Source: Verrucomicrobiia bacterium (GTDB lineage Bacteria > Verrucomicrobiota > Verrucomicrobiia > Opitutales > Cerasicoccaceae). Taken from it: a DNA stretch of 64,000 bases. The stretch covers positions 186,001-250,000 of the forward strand of contig JAUIHT010000003.1 of NCBI GenBank assembly GCA_030432235.1. Direction: 5' to 3'. Positions 38,937 through 50,880 of this stretch are shown piece by piece; position 1 is the first letter of the stretch; each line of letters opens with the position of its first letter. The position numbers and the translations under genes were made by a program. The notes under the pieces were generated by a model that saw only the letters and a program-made list of their open reading frames with translations, did not search any database and was not told the origin of the DNA.

Positions 38937-39731
38937 TCAGTTCTCAGGCACGATGAATCCGTTTTTTATAAAGATAGCGCGTGCCTGAGGTCCGCTCAAA
39001 AATGTCAGAAATTCTTCGCCGAGCTCCGGCTGCTTGCTACCAACCAGAATCGCCGCGGAATAATCTATCGAGGCAGTCTTGGCCAAAGGCACCTCGTATA
39101 TCAGGCGCAATGCATTGGCACGCGGCAGGTAATCGCTGCGGTAAACGACGGCCAGGATGTCCCGCTTCATCTCCGCCTGGAAAAGGGCCGCACGCACATC
39201 GGGGCAGAGGGACATCCTGCCCTCAAGCGCATCCCAGACCGTTTTCCCATCGGACGTTTTCAACGATTTCAGCCAACCTTCGGCATAGAGACCTGCCGGA
39301 ACATGCGCCGGATCGCCAATCGCCAGATAGGAAAAATCCAGCGAGGGCAGTTCCCGTGGGTCGCTCAGGCTGAAACCCGAATCGGCATTGCCGACGAGTA
39401 CCAGTTGGTTGTGCAAAATCGTCCGGCGGGAGCCGGGCAAAACTTCACCGCTTTCCTCAATCACGTCCATCCAGTGTTGATTCGCGCTCAGGTAAACGTC
39501 CGCCCGGGGCGCCGCCTGGATTTGCCGGGCCAGCGCCCCCGAGCTGGCGAAGTTGTAAACCAGCTCCACCGGATGTGTTGCCTGAAAGGCCTCGCCGATT
39601 TCCTCCACCGCATCCGTCAAGCTGGCCGCGGCAAAGATGACCAGGGTCTCCCGCTCTTCACCGTCCCGCCCGCAACCACCAAGCACAACGAGCAGGAAAA
39701 GCATCAGTCCTCCCTGAATCCAATATCTCAT
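38937..39731 (-). CDS. modA: Molybdate-binding lipoprotein ModA
   Basis: 264 residues. Lipobox LGGC (Cys19) after a hydrophobic stretch indicates a lipid-anchored protein. FAAASLTDAVEEIGEAF, NFASSGALARQIQAAPRADVYLSA, YLAIGDPAHVPAGLYAEGWL and VVYRSD are the ligand-binding motifs of the ModA family. First gene of modABC. No ModE-type site or Mo riboswitch was recognised in the 154 bases upstream. Confidence 0.94.
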   Translation of the reverse strand: MRYWIQGGLMLFLLVVLGGCGRDGEERETLVIFAAASLTDAVEEIGEAFQATHPVELVYNFASSGALARQIQAAPRADVYLSANQHWMDVIEESGEVLPGSRRTILHNQLVLVGNADSGFSLSDPRELPSLDFSYLAIGDPAHVPAGLYAEGWLKSLKTSDGKTVWDALEGRMSLCPDVRAALFQAEMKRDILAVVYRSDYLPRANALRLIYEVPLAKTASIDYSAAILVGSKQPELGEEFLTFLSGPQARAIFIKNGFIVPEN

Positions 39732-39885
39732 GCCTGGAATTCAGCAGAACCAGTACCACGAAGGCAACGAAGCAAAACTACAACACGGACTAATGGTGGC
39801 CAGCGGCCGAACTTGGTATCGGCGGACCCCAAAATGGCAAAAGTCGGCATTGCTGTGATCGGGGAACTACGCAGGCTTCTTCCGA

Positions 39886-40794
39886 ATGGATTGGGTAACG
39901 CTGGGACTGATTTCCGCGGTCGTCCTCGGATTGTACGACCTCGGCAAGAAGCATGCCGTGCGCGACAACGCGGTATTGCCGGTGCTTTTCTGGGCGCAGG
40001 TGGTTGCAGCGTCGATCTGGTTACCATGGGTAATTTTGAGTCATGTGCGCCCAGATTGGATCCCATTGAATTTCCTTCGGGTCGAATCGATCGACGCCTT
40101 GGGGCATGTGCGACTCTTTGCAAAGTCGGCCCTGGTCGGAACCTCCTGGGTCTTCGCCTATTTTGCTTTAAAGCACCTTCCTATTTCGCTGGTGGCGCCG
40201 ATTCGGGCAACCAGCCCGGTGTGGACTTTGTTCGGGGCGTTTTTTCTTTTGGGTGAGCGCTTCAACGGCCTGCAATGGACCGGGATTGCTGTCACACTCG
40301 GGGGCTTTTACCTGCTATCGCTAGCAGGAAGAAAGGAGGGGATTCGCTTTCACAAGAATCGCTGGGTCTTGTTTATCATTGTGGCAACGCTCCTGGGGGC
40401 AGTCAGTTCGCTCTACGACAAATATCTGCTGAACACTCTGGGATACCAGGCGCAGACGGTGCAGTCATGGTTCGCGCTTTATCTGGTCGTCTTCTTTTTC
40501 CCCTTCTTTTGGGGCTGGAAGCGACGCTGGTGGCCCCGGGGTGAGTTTGAGTGGCGCTGGTCGATTCCGTTCGTCGGCATAGCCCTCCTGATCGCCGACT
40601 TCGCCTACTTCCGCGCACTCGAAATCGAAGGCGTCCTCATTGGCGTGCTGTCGTGCTTGCGCCGGGGCAGCGTGCTTGTTTCCTTCGGCGGAGGCCTGTG
40701 GCTGTTCAAAGAAAAGAATGGCCTGCAAAAGCTACCTGCGCTCCTGACAATCCTGCTTGGGATCATTGTACTCGTGGCCGCTAAAGACTCCTGA
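39886..40794 (+). CDS. EamA/DMT-family membrane transporter
   Basis: 302 residues with about ten hydrophobic segments in two EamA halves; ISLVAPIRATSPVWTLFGAFFLLGERFN (about 106-133) is the usual end of the first half, with the second half opening at SSLYDKYLLNTLGY and closing with PALLTILLGIIVLVAA. Substrate unknown; the family exports metabolites such as amino acids or cofactors. Stands alone between modA and the PerR/katG pair. Confidence 0.8.
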   Translation: MDWVTLGLISAVVLGLYDLGKKHAVRDNAVLPVLFWAQVVAASIWLPWVILSHVRPDWIPLNFLRVESIDALGHVRLFAKSALVGTSWVFAYFALKHLPISLVAPIRATSPVWTLFGAFFLLGERFNGLQWTGIAVTLGGFYLLSLAGRKEGIRFHKNRWVLFIIVATLLGAVSSLYDKYLLNTLGYQAQTVQSWFALYLVVFFFPFFWGWKRRWWPRGEFEWRWSIPFVGIALLIADFAYFRALEIEGVLIGVLSCLRRGSVLVSFGGGLWLFKEKNGLQKLPALLTILLGIIVLVAAKDS

Positions 40795-40906
40795 GCGTAA
40801 GCTCTATCAGGCAGCGCCCCAATAGCCTTTTGCGACGGAAAACCAAGAGCGAAAGGGTGGAGCTGGTCTTCTCCGCCACGGTACTGCTTATGACAAATAA
40901 TAGTAC

Positions 40907-40932
40907 CCATAAAATATAATTATGGATTTTAT
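40907..40932. promoter_or_regulatory. Fur/PerR-box-like palindrome before perR-katG
   Basis: CCATAA-N7-TTATGG occupies 40907-40925 (19 bases, the length of a Fur-type box), and ATAAAAT (40909-40915) with ATTTTAT (40926-40932) makes a second overlapping dyad. AT-rich, about 45 bases before the regulator start. Autoregulation by the PerR-like protein and joint control of katG are likely. Confidence 0.6.
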
Positions 40933-40976
40933 AAACTTCTTGACACAGTCCAGAATTGAGCGCTCTTTAGGCACCC

Positions 40977-43678
<2,702 letters not shown>

Positions 43679-43708
43679 GCAGTCTGACACAGTAATCCTT
43701 CAAGCAAG

Positions 43709-43744
43709 CTCCGGTAGCGGTCCACCCCGCGCCGGAGTTTTTTT
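43709..43744 (+). terminator. Rho-independent terminator of katG
   Basis: CTCCGG (43709-43714) and CCGGAG (43732-43737) form a GC-rich stem with internal pairing in the loop (GGT/ACC), followed directly by seven T. It is the clearest intrinsic terminator of the window and lies about 30 bases after the katG stop. Confidence 0.85.
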
Positions 43745-43751
43745 GCACAAC

Positions 43752-46700
43752 CTAAGCCCTGCGCTTGCGCCAGAAAAGGACGAGGCAAGTGACGCATCCC
43801 AGAACCAGGGCATAGACGCCGGGCTCGGGCACGGCGGTAACGTTCAACAGCACGCTGCCCGATTCGGAATCCCAGTAGACCGAGCCCGCGAAGCCACTGG
43901 GCACGTCCCCCAAGGCAATACCATTGTCGGTAAAGGAATTTAAATCGGATGTCGTAATAAGCGTGTACTCGCCGACAGAAAAGCCCTCCAAGGCGACGAT
44001 ATTGACCAAGCCGTCCAACACAAAATCACCGAAGGAGACATCAATCAGGTCGTTGGTGCCGCCCCCGATCACCATGGGGTCGGCCAGCTCGAAGATCAGC
44101 ACCGAGGAATCATTGAGGAAGAGATTATCCACATTCAGAGTCCCGGGGCTATTACCGGGTGATAAGATGCCGCCATTTTCGACCGTCACAGTACCTATAT
44201 AATCGTAAGGTTTCGCTTCCAGGGTACCGCCATCCTTGATCGTGACACGACGAACATAGCCCACATCACCGGTGAAGCGCAGCGTGCCATCATTCACGGT
44301 GAAGTCTAAAGTATAGTCGTCATCGAAGCCATTGCTACCGAAGGTAATTATCCCGCTGCCGTCGATGGAGACCACTTGCCCGCTACCATTATCAATCAGA
44401 TCGTTCCCGAAGGTGAACGAGTCGCTGCGATTGATGACCAGGGTTGCATTGTCATTAAGGAAGATGGAGCCACTGTTCAGGCTGCCCGTGGCGCCACCGT
44501 TGCCGAGCTGGAGCGTGGCGCCGTCACCGATGAAAACGTCACCCATCAGGCTGCTGTTGGTGCTGCGGGTAACGGTCTTGCTGGCGGCGATGTAGATGTT
44601 CCCCGATCCTGACAGCGTGTTGTTCAAGGTCATGCTGCTCGCCGGGGCCAGATTCAACTGCCCATCGTTGATGATGTCACCCGAGCCGATGTTGTTAATT
44701 TGCAGGGTGCTGTTGGAACCAATCGTCGTGCTGCCGGAGTAGCTGTTGCTCCCGGTCAAATCATAGGTCCCCAGGCCCGCGATGCTGACGCCGCCCGCGC
44801 CGGAGATGTCATTGGCTACCGTGTGCGTGCCGCCGCTGAGGTCATGATCGAAGGCCAGCGATGCGCCGCTGGCGATGGAGACATCGCCTGAGCCTAGAGT
44901 TCCAGCGGCGGAGCTGCCGTCGCCGATCTGCAAGGTGCCGCCGCTGATAGTGGTGGTACCAGAGTAGCTGTTGGCGCCCGTCAGCGTCAGGGTGTTGCTG
45001 TTATTCTTTGTCAGTGTGCCTGTGCCGCCGATAGCTTCATCTGCGGTGTGCGCCGAAGTTTGGTTGAAGACGAGTGCGCTGTTGTTGGTCACGGTATTTC
45101 CGCCCAAATCGCCGCCGTCACCGACCTGAATGGTGCCCTCGGAAATCACGAAATCTAAAATCGAATTATCGCCGGTTAGGGTAGCCGTACCAGTGCCGAT
45201 TTTGCTGATCAAAGTGCTACCGAATGCTGTCAAGTTGCTCTGAATCGTGATTTCTGAATCGTTATCAATGGTGATGGTCGCAGTTTCACCCACTCCCAAA
45301 GAACTTTGGACCTCCGTAGCCCCCATATTACCAGAAATGATGAGTTCGGCACCGTCACCGGCCAAAGTTGTATTTCCGGTATAGGTATTGTTACCGCTCA
45401 GGCGGAGGACGGTTCCGTCTGTAAGCAGGAGACCACCCGTACCCGAAACATCGCCCGTGATCTCGAACTCGCCCACTTGGGCAAAACGTACATTCTGGAA
45501 CTGGCCACCGGCGAGTTCTATGTCCACGGCCCAAGGGCCCCAGTTCGAGGTGCCATCACCTAACTGCGAATTATGGCTGGTACGAAAGGTGCCCGTAAAC
45601 CCAGAGTTGTCACCTGTCAGGGCAACAGAGCGATCGAATCGAATTTCACCCGCGCCCGTGAAATCGTAGGGAATATCCTTAAACCCGGATATGGCGGACT
45701 GATGATTGCTGTAGAGCGTGCCTTCGTTTACATAAATCGCGGAAGCGCCCAAAGCTCCATCTTGAATGAAGGTGCCTGCTTGCACCGTTAGCGTGCCAGT
45801 AAAGCCCGCACTGTCGACATTGAGGTCGAAGGCGCCCGCACCTGTCTTGGTCAGAGCCTCGGTACCAGTGATGGCCGCGTTCTGGCTGAGGAGTTCGCCG
45901 GTATCGACCTGAATGGTGCCTGCGTTATCACTTAAATCGATAGCGTGGTCATTGGCAAAGCTGGCGGTGGCACGTAAGGTCGCAGAGGTGGCGGAACCTT
46001 CGAAAGTGATGGCACTAGAGCTGTCGCCAAGATTGGCGTTGCTTCCCACTGCCAGAGTGCCGTCAAAAATATGGGTGCCGCCCGTGTAAGTGTTGTTGCC
46101 AGTAAGGTACGTGGTGCCACCGGATTGATAGACTTCGATTGCGCCTCGGATATCCACGGCGTCGCCGTTAGACAAACCATTGTCAGTGAAATAGTAGTTG
46201 GAGCCAATGTGGTCGAAGGAGATTCGGCTGTCTGCGGTAGAAGAGGCATCACCTTCGATCCAACCGGCATCGAGCGTACCAGCAGTGTCGCTCGTTCCAT
46301 TGATTGAAATTTGAGAACGAGTGACATTATTGAATTCATCTTCCCAACTGTACATCCGAATGCCCGCTCCGTTGGAAATGGAAACGTGGCCCTGATTTTC
46401 AATAATGAGACGCCCCCGGGAAATGCTCGTGTCTTCATAGCCGAGCCGAATCGCATCCGAAGACGAGCTTGTAACCCCCGTTATATCCCAACGGGAACCC
46501 GAACCACTGACCGTGAGTTGCCCAAGTGCATTCCAGCCAAGGTAACTGGGGGAGGCATCTGACTGCGTGGTCGTGAGCGTTCCTCCATTATTGATATCCA
46601 CAGGAACCTGTGAGTTGTAACCTATAAAAATCTGGCCGGAAAAGGCATCGCTGGAACTTCCAGAGATATCTGGCGAGGCACCTGCGCTGCTAATAAGGGT

Positions 46701-46892
46701 GATACGTCCGGCAATCGGCTCAATCTGGCTTTCCCAGTTGTCGGCGTCAAACCAGTCGCTATCGACCGAGCCGTCCCAGGTGGCTACCTGAGCCTGCGCG
46801 AGCGAACCCAATAGCGATATACACGCCAGGAATACTAGACACATCAGCCCGCTGCGCATCAGAATTCCCGAAGGAACAATGTGATTTTTCAT
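43752..46892 (-). CDS. Exported autotransporter-associated beta-strand repeat protein with PEP-CTERM anchor
   Basis: 1046 residues from ATG 46892 (the ATG at 46859 just before RSGLMCLVFLACISLLGSLA is an alternative). After the signal peptide (to AQA-Q) come many repeats of the type LTKTGAGAFDL, LTGNNTYTGGTHIFDGTLAVG, LTGANSYSGTTTISGGTLQIG and LTGSNSYSGSTTIGSNSTLQI, which are passenger beta-helix units. There is no outer-membrane barrel; the chain ends VPEPGVYALVLGCVTCLVLF with basic RKRRA, a canonical PEP-CTERM signal. So this is a long surface beta-helix, probably adhesin or matrix, anchored or processed by an exosortase rather than by type V secretion. Confidence 0.85.
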   Translation of the reverse strand: MKNHIVPSGILMRSGLMCLVFLACISLLGSLAQAQVATWDGSVDSDWFDADNWESQIEPIAGRITLISSAGASPDISGSSSDAFSGQIFIGYNSQVPVDINNGGTLTTTQSDASPSYLGWNALGQLTVSGSGSRWDITGVTSSSSDAIRLGYEDTSISRGRLIIENQGHVSISNGAGIRMYSWEDEFNNVTRSQISINGTSDTAGTLDAGWIEGDASSTADSRISFDHIGSNYYFTDNGLSNGDAVDIRGAIEVYQSGGTTYLTGNNTYTGGTHIFDGTLAVGSNANLGDSSSAITFEGSATSATLRATASFANDHAIDLSDNAGTIQVDTGELLSQNAAITGTEALTKTGAGAFDLNVDSAGFTGTLTVQAGTFIQDGALGASAIYVNEGTLYSNHQSAISGFKDIPYDFTGAGEIRFDRSVALTGDNSGFTGTFRTSHNSQLGDGTSNWGPWAVDIELAGGQFQNVRFAQVGEFEITGDVSGTGGLLLTDGTVLRLSGNNTYTGNTTLAGDGAELIISGNMGATEVQSSLGVGETATITIDNDSEITIQSNLTAFGSTLISKIGTGTATLTGDNSILDFVISEGTIQVGDGGDLGGNTVTNNSALVFNQTSAHTADEAIGGTGTLTKNNSNTLTLTGANSYSGTTTISGGTLQIGDGSSAAGTLGSGDVSIASGASLAFDHDLSGGTHTVANDISGAGGVSIAGLGTYDLTGSNSYSGSTTIGSNSTLQINNIGSGDIINDGQLNLAPASSMTLNNTLSGSGNIYIAASKTVTRSTNSSLMGDVFIGDGATLQLGNGGATGSLNSGSIFLNDNATLVINRSDSFTFGNDLIDNGSGQVVSIDGSGIITFGSNGFDDDYTLDFTVNDGTLRFTGDVGYVRRVTIKDGGTLEAKPYDYIGTVTVENGGILSPGNSPGTLNVDNLFLNDSSVLIFELADPMVIGGGTNDLIDVSFGDFVLDGLVNIVALEGFSVGEYTLITTSDLNSFTDNGIALGDVPSGFAGSVYWDSESGSVLLNVTAVPEPGVYALVLGCVTCLVLFWRKRRA

Positions 46893-47075
46893 AAGAATAG
46901 AGAGCCCAACGCACAACGCGTGTTGCTGTTCGAGAGCACGCTTGCAAAAGCCTAACAATCCGCAAGCCACGCTCTTTATGCAGCGCTGCCATCTTTATGC
47001 GCGAATGCCCAAAAATGGACTTTTTCTAATCTCAAGTCTTTTATATCTAATGGGTACTGCGAATATTTGTTAACG

Positions 47076-48050
47076 ATGAGCCAAGAAAGCTACCAGTGGT
47101 TGGTCGACCGACAGAAGGCCGACGAAGACAAGGGAGAAACCAAGGTCGAAATCTCGCAAGAGGGTATCGAACTACGGCTGGAGCGCTTGGCTTTCGGCCA
47201 ATACGCCGCCGTCGACATGGCCTATATCGATACGGCGGCTCCCTTCAAACTCGTCCCGGAGGACTCCTCCCACGGGAAATCCGACCACACCATCAGCTTT
47301 CAAATTGCTCTCTCAGGGCGCGCCAACGGAACGCTCCCCGGCCTCGGTGAGTTCGTTCTGGATTCACAATGGGGGCTGATCACCGATTTCTCCGAAGGCA
47401 AGGCGGAATTCATCGTCGATCCGGCGGAACCGATCCGTACCCTTGGCGGCACGCTTTCCGTGTCGCAGATACAGGCTCTGTTTGCAGGTGACGGCTATGA
47501 CGCGGAACTGGAAAGAATAACAACCCAAAGAGGCGCCTTTCGTTCCTTTCTGATAACCCCGGCGATGCGCAATATCGTCACCAATGCACTGGCCACGCCC
47601 CTGATTGGGCCGCTGCGTCGCCTTTATCTGGAAGGAACCGTGCTCCAGCTTTTTGCCCTCATTTTCCAAAATGAATTGAACGAGCCCGTTTCCGGTGAAG
47701 TCTTATTGACGCAAGCACAAGCAAACCGGAGAAGTATCGAGTTGGCGGCAAACCTTCTGGTCAAGGATCTCGCGTGCCCACCGAACCTATTGGAGCTGAG
47801 TCAAGCCACCGGCATGAGCGCACGTAAGCTCAGCATCGGCTTCAAAGAGCTCTACGATGCCACCATCGTCGATTTCCTTACCAATCAACGACTGCAAACC
47901 GCCCGGGATTTCATTAGCGACCAACCGGACTACCCCCTCAAGGCCTTGGCCAACGACATCGGCTACAACCACGTCAGTAACTTCACCAGCGCCTTCAAAC
48001 GCAAATTCGGCATCACTCCGGCGGCCTACGCAAAGTCCGTCAGCAAATAG
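47076..48050 (+). CDS. AraC-family transcriptional regulator (PchR-like)
   Basis: 324 residues. C-terminal double helix-turn-helix (about 225-324): LLELSQATGMSARKLSIGFKELYDATIVDF and DYPLKALANDIGYNHVSNFTSAFKRKFGITPAAY (key residues in positions about 235-320). N-terminal domain resembles the PchR type (EISQEGIELRLERLAFG, ALSGRANGTLPGLGEF), which senses siderophores. ATG at 47076 chosen over a TTG three codons upstream. Divergent from the beta-repeat protein gene; target not evident. Confidence 0.85.
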   Translation: MSQESYQWLVDRQKADEDKGETKVEISQEGIELRLERLAFGQYAAVDMAYIDTAAPFKLVPEDSSHGKSDHTISFQIALSGRANGTLPGLGEFVLDSQWGLITDFSEGKAEFIVDPAEPIRTLGGTLSVSQIQALFAGDGYDAELERITTQRGAFRSFLITPAMRNIVTNALATPLIGPLRRLYLEGTVLQLFALIFQNELNEPVSGEVLLTQAQANRRSIELAANLLVKDLACPPNLLELSQATGMSARKLSIGFKELYDATIVDFLTNQRLQTARDFISDQPDYPLKALANDIGYNHVSNFTSAFKRKFGITPAAYAKSVSK

Positions 48051-48065
48051 ACGGTTCTCAAAATT

Positions 48066-48141
48066 TGGTGGAGCCGATCGGGATCGAACCGACGACCTCT
48101 TGCATGCCATGCAAGCGCTCTTCCAACTGAGCTACGGCCCC
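48066..48141 (-). tRNA. tRNA-Ala (anticodon GGC)
   Basis: 76 bases on the minus strand: acceptor GGGGCCG/CGGCTCC, D-arm GCTCAGTTGGAAGAGC, anticodon stem CTTGC/GCAAG with loop ATGGCAT (anticodon GGC), T-arm GTCGG-TTCGATC-CCGAT, discriminator A and encoded CCA. Confidence 0.97.
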
Positions 48142-48252
48142 AAGAGAAAAGGGAGAAAGTGCGGATTCGCGCGGCCAAGTCAAGGGCTATTTGAGTTAGT
48201 ATGCGCCCGGCGTTGACATTTGCCCGCGAACGGGCTTTGGTGTCAGGTTCCT

Positions 48253-49680
48253 ATGGGCAAGAATCTATTCGAGAAAGTCTGGGAGGACCACGCCATCCGC
48301 ACCCTCCCCAACGGGCAAACGCAGCTCTTGATCGGGACGCACCTCATCCACGAGGTGACCAGCCCGCAAGCCTTCGGCATGCTGCGCGACCTCGGCCTGA
48401 GCGTGCGTTATCCGCAGCGGACTTTCGCGACGGTGGACCACATCGTGCCCACCAACGAAATCCACGAGCCCTACAGCGACCCGCTGGCTCAGGCCATGAT
48501 CGAGGAACTGCGCAAGAACACCGCGGAGCACGACATCACCTTTTTCGACACCAATACCGGCAAGCAGGGCATCGTCCACATCGTCGGTCCCGAGCAGGGC
48601 ATCACCCAGCCCGGCACCACCATCGCCTGCGGGGACAGCCATACGGCCACGCACGGGGCCTTCGGCGCCATCGCCTTCGGCATCGGCACCACCCAGGTGC
48701 GCGACGTCCTGGCCACGCAGTCCATGGCCCTGAACAAGCTCAAGGTGCGCCGCATCAACGTCGAGGGCGAGCTCGGGCCGGGCGTCTACGCCAAGGACGT
48801 CATCCTGCACATCATCCGCAAGCTGGGCGTGAACGGCGGCATCGGCTTCGCCTACGAGTATGGCGGCAGCGTCTTCGACAACTTCACCATGGAGGAGCGC
48901 ATGACCGTCTGCAATATGTCCATCGAGGGCGGGGCGCGCTGCGGCTACGTCAATCCCGACGAGACCACTTTTGAGTACCTGAAGGGCCGCCCCTACTCAC
49001 CCACCGGCAAAGCCTGGGACGAGGCCGTGGCACGCTGGACGGCTTACGCCAGCGACCCGGATTGCGCCTACGACGACGTGGTCACCTACCAGGCCGAGGA
49101 CATCAAGCCGACCGTCACCTGGGGCATCACGCCCGGCCAGGGCATTTTCGTGGACGAGTTCATCCCCGCCCCCTCCGACGGCAAGACCCAGAGCGAGTCC
49201 GCCCTGATCGAGGAAGCCCTGGAGCACATGAAGTTCGAAGCCCACACGCCTATCATGGGCAAGAAGATCGACGTCGCCTTCCTCGGCTCCTGCACCAACG
49301 GCCGCCTCAGCGACTTGGAGGAAGTGGCACAGTACATCCAGGGCCACAAGGTCGCCGAGGGCGTCAAGGCCATCGTCGTGCCCGGCTCCCAAATCGTCGC
49401 GCAAATCGCACAGGAGAAGGGCCTGGACAAGATTTACACCGAAGCCGGCTTCGAGTGGCGCGGCGCAGGCTGCTCCATGTGCCTGGCCATGAATCCCGAC
49501 AAGCTCGTCGGCGATCAGCTCTGCGCCAGCTCTTCGAATCGCAACTTCAAGGGCCGCCAAGGCTCCATTACCGGGCGCACGCTGCTGATGAGCCCGCTGA
49601 TGGTCGCCGCCGCCGCCATTACCGGCGAAGTGGCCGACGCGCGTGAGGTCTTCGGCGTGGCCGAGGCCGCCGTGGCTTAA
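48253..49680 (+). CDS. leuC: 3-isopropylmalate dehydratase large subunit LeuC
   Basis: 475 residues; isomerises 2- to 3-isopropylmalate in leucine synthesis with LeuD. [4Fe-4S] ligands: [13 protein letters not shown] (about 346-358) and [13 protein letters not shown] (about 407-419); also [20 protein letters not shown]. Start ATG at 48253 begins [13 protein letters not shown], the usual start. A GCCCG-CGAA-CGGGC hairpin at 48222-48235 ends 17 bases before the ATG. LeuD is 3.7 kb away; the last 19 coding bases and two more recur at 50880-50900, showing that DNA was inserted at the 3' end of the gene. Confidence 0.97.
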   Translation: MGKNLFEKVWEDHAIRTLPNGQTQLLIGTHLIHEVTSPQAFGMLRDLGLSVRYPQRTFATVDHIVPTNEIHEPYSDPLAQAMIEELRKNTAEHDITFFDTNTGKQGIVHIVGPEQGITQPGTTIACGDSHTATHGAFGAIAFGIGTTQVRDVLATQSMALNKLKVRRINVEGELGPGVYAKDVILHIIRKLGVNGGIGFAYEYGGSVFDNFTMEERMTVCNMSIEGGARCGYVNPDETTFEYLKGRPYSPTGKAWDEAVARWTAYASDPDCAYDDVVTYQAEDIKPTVTWGITPGQGIFVDEFIPAPSDGKTQSESALIEEALEHMKFEAHTPIMGKKIDVAFLGSCTNGRLSDLEEVAQYIQGHKVAEGVKAIVVPGSQIVAQIAQEKGLDKIYTEAGFEWRGAGCSMCLAMNPDKLVGDQLCASSSNRNFKGRQGSITGRTLLMSPLMVAAAAITGEVADAREVFGVAEAAVA

Positions 49681-49682
49681 AA
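49662..49682. repeat. 21-base direct repeat, left copy (leuC 3' end)
   Basis: Identical to 50880-50900: begins CGAGGCC and ends GTGGCTTAAAA, covering the last six codons and stop of leuC. The copies stand 1218 bases apart and bracket the exported-protein gene and the structured region, as expected for a target duplication or for site-specific integration at the end of leuC. Confidence 0.8.
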
Positions 49683-49701
49683 AAGCAGAAAGCGCGATTA
49701 A

Positions 49702-50415
49702 CTATTGCTTGGGATATAGAGGGTAATCGGTCGCGAGTGTAGGATAAGAGCCGACTGCAAGTTCCTCTCCATCGCTGTAGCCGTCTCCGTCGGTATCCCA
49801 TTTTTCAGGATTTGTGCTAACAACCATCTCTTGAAAATTGGTAATACCGTCGCCATCTAAATCACCGAGTAGACCGGTTTTGCTGTTACGTTCGTCATGA
49901 ACTAGGGGGTTGAATGCGTCGTATTGCATCTCCCAGCCATCCGACAGCAAATCCATATCTGTGTCGTAAAAGAGCGGGTCGGTGCCGAGTCTTATTTCCT
50001 CGCTATTGGTCAGCCCATCGTTGTCAAAGTCCGCCAATGAAGGATTTTCGGCGATGATTTTAGAAGTAACCAGACGAAAAAAGATAGCCTGATGGTCAGC
50101 TTCAGGTGCGTGATCAAAATAGTATTCAAGCCTGTCCCCCGTTCCCGTGGCTATGGCATCCGGCACGTAGGACCAATTTTGCAGGTCCGTTGAATACTCC
50201 AGAAAAAAGGTCAGACCTTCCTTACTATTCCACTCAGCCTTATAGCCAGAGCCAGACTGAGGAAGGAGTCGGAGTTGATAGTTTTCGACAGGCTTCGGTT
50301 TAAAAATTGCCCCCGATTGCTCGTAATCATCCATAGGCATGTCCTCATCGAATGCCGCTGATAAGCGGGAAAGGATGGCACCTGCTAGAACCGTGGCGGC
50401 AATGAGACGTTTCAC
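49702..50415 (-). CDS. Exported protein with Ca-binding type 3-like Asp repeats
   Basis: 237 residues from the GTG at 50415, which opens a good signal peptide (VKRLIAATVLAGAILSRLSA); the frame is open to another GTG at 50481 but that would put 22 residues before it. The central part (YKAEWNSKEGLTFFLEYSTDLQNW) resembles a beta-sandwich seen in verrucomicrobial exported proteins; the C-terminal 100 residues hold DFDNDGLTNSEEIRLGTDP, DTDMDLLSDGWEMQYD, DLDGDGITNFQEM and DTDGDGYSDGEEL, calcium-binding thrombospondin-3-like repeats. It ends without PEP-CTERM. It lies inside the segment bounded by the 21-base repeats. Confidence 0.75.
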   Translation of the reverse strand: MKRLIAATVLAGAILSRLSAAFDEDMPMDDYEQSGAIFKPKPVENYQLRLLPQSGSGYKAEWNSKEGLTFFLEYSTDLQNWSYVPDAIATGTGDRLEYYFDHAPEADHQAIFFRLVTSKIIAENPSLADFDNDGLTNSEEIRLGTDPLFYDTDMDLLSDGWEMQYDAFNPLVHDERNSKTGLLGDLDGDGITNFQEMVVSTNPEKWDTDGDGYSDGEELAVGSYPTLATDYPLYPKQ

Positions 50416-50579
50416 AAAAGCTGAGTGTGTACGAAGAACAGCGTAGCGTCCAGACCTATCAAACAGTGGCGAAATAGCCACGGCAGCCCATGTGTGATGG
50501 GAAAGAATAGCTTAAAAAAATTTGCCCAACTGACCACACCGACCCAACCAGGCCAACAGAGCCAACGTAACTCTTGGCG

Positions 50580-50880
50580 GGGTGTGGTAGAATGCCGGGC
50601 ATGAATGAAAAACACAGTATGCGGCCACCCTAGCCGGGCGGCCTATTCACCGAAACGCCCGCGCTGCCCGAAGCAGGAACGCCGCGGTGTTTGTCTACCT
50701 GTGCCGCCCATTGAGCGCGGTGCAGGGCCGGAGAAGGGGAGCATCCCCTCTCCGCTTAAACCGATGAACTAGCCAGCGGCGATTTCCGAATAGGGTGGCG
50801 GAGGCTGAACGGCTGTTCTTTGACATAGGCGCACTTCAGAAGTACGCGCCAGCCCTAGGAAACGCGCCCTCAATGGCAGC
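50580..50880 (+). ncRNA. Candidate structured RNA (boundaries and strand approximate)
   Basis: No open frame with coding character, GC-rich, and several strong stems in one 300-base span: a long-range helix GCCACCCTA (50624-50632) with TAGGGTGGC (50791-50799); GGGCG with CGCCC inside it (about 50637-50659); a hairpin CGGAG-A-AGGGGA / TCCCCT-CTCCG with GCA loop (50729-50754, one bulged A); GAAC-GGCT-GTTC (about 50807-50818); and GGCGC-ACTT / AAGT-AC-GCGCC (50828-50850). Single-stranded junctions contain A-rich motifs such as CACCGAAA and GGAAACG. The organisation, a closed multi-branched domain, resembles large bacterial RNAs; a solitary HEARO/omega-RNA-like element is one idea, which I cannot verify. 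No IscB-like gene is next to it. Confidence 0.45.

Noticed and set aside
39303-40256. Long frame between modA and the EamA transporter
   Set aside because: It is a shadow of modA (opposite strand) and of the EamA gene in another frame, with low-complexity Arg/Gly composition.
50580-50880. tmRNA, RNase P RNA, SRP RNA or 6S RNA
   Set aside because: I looked for the tRNA-like ends and tag of tmRNA and the conserved core of RNase P RNA and did not recognise them; the region does not match these classes by eye.
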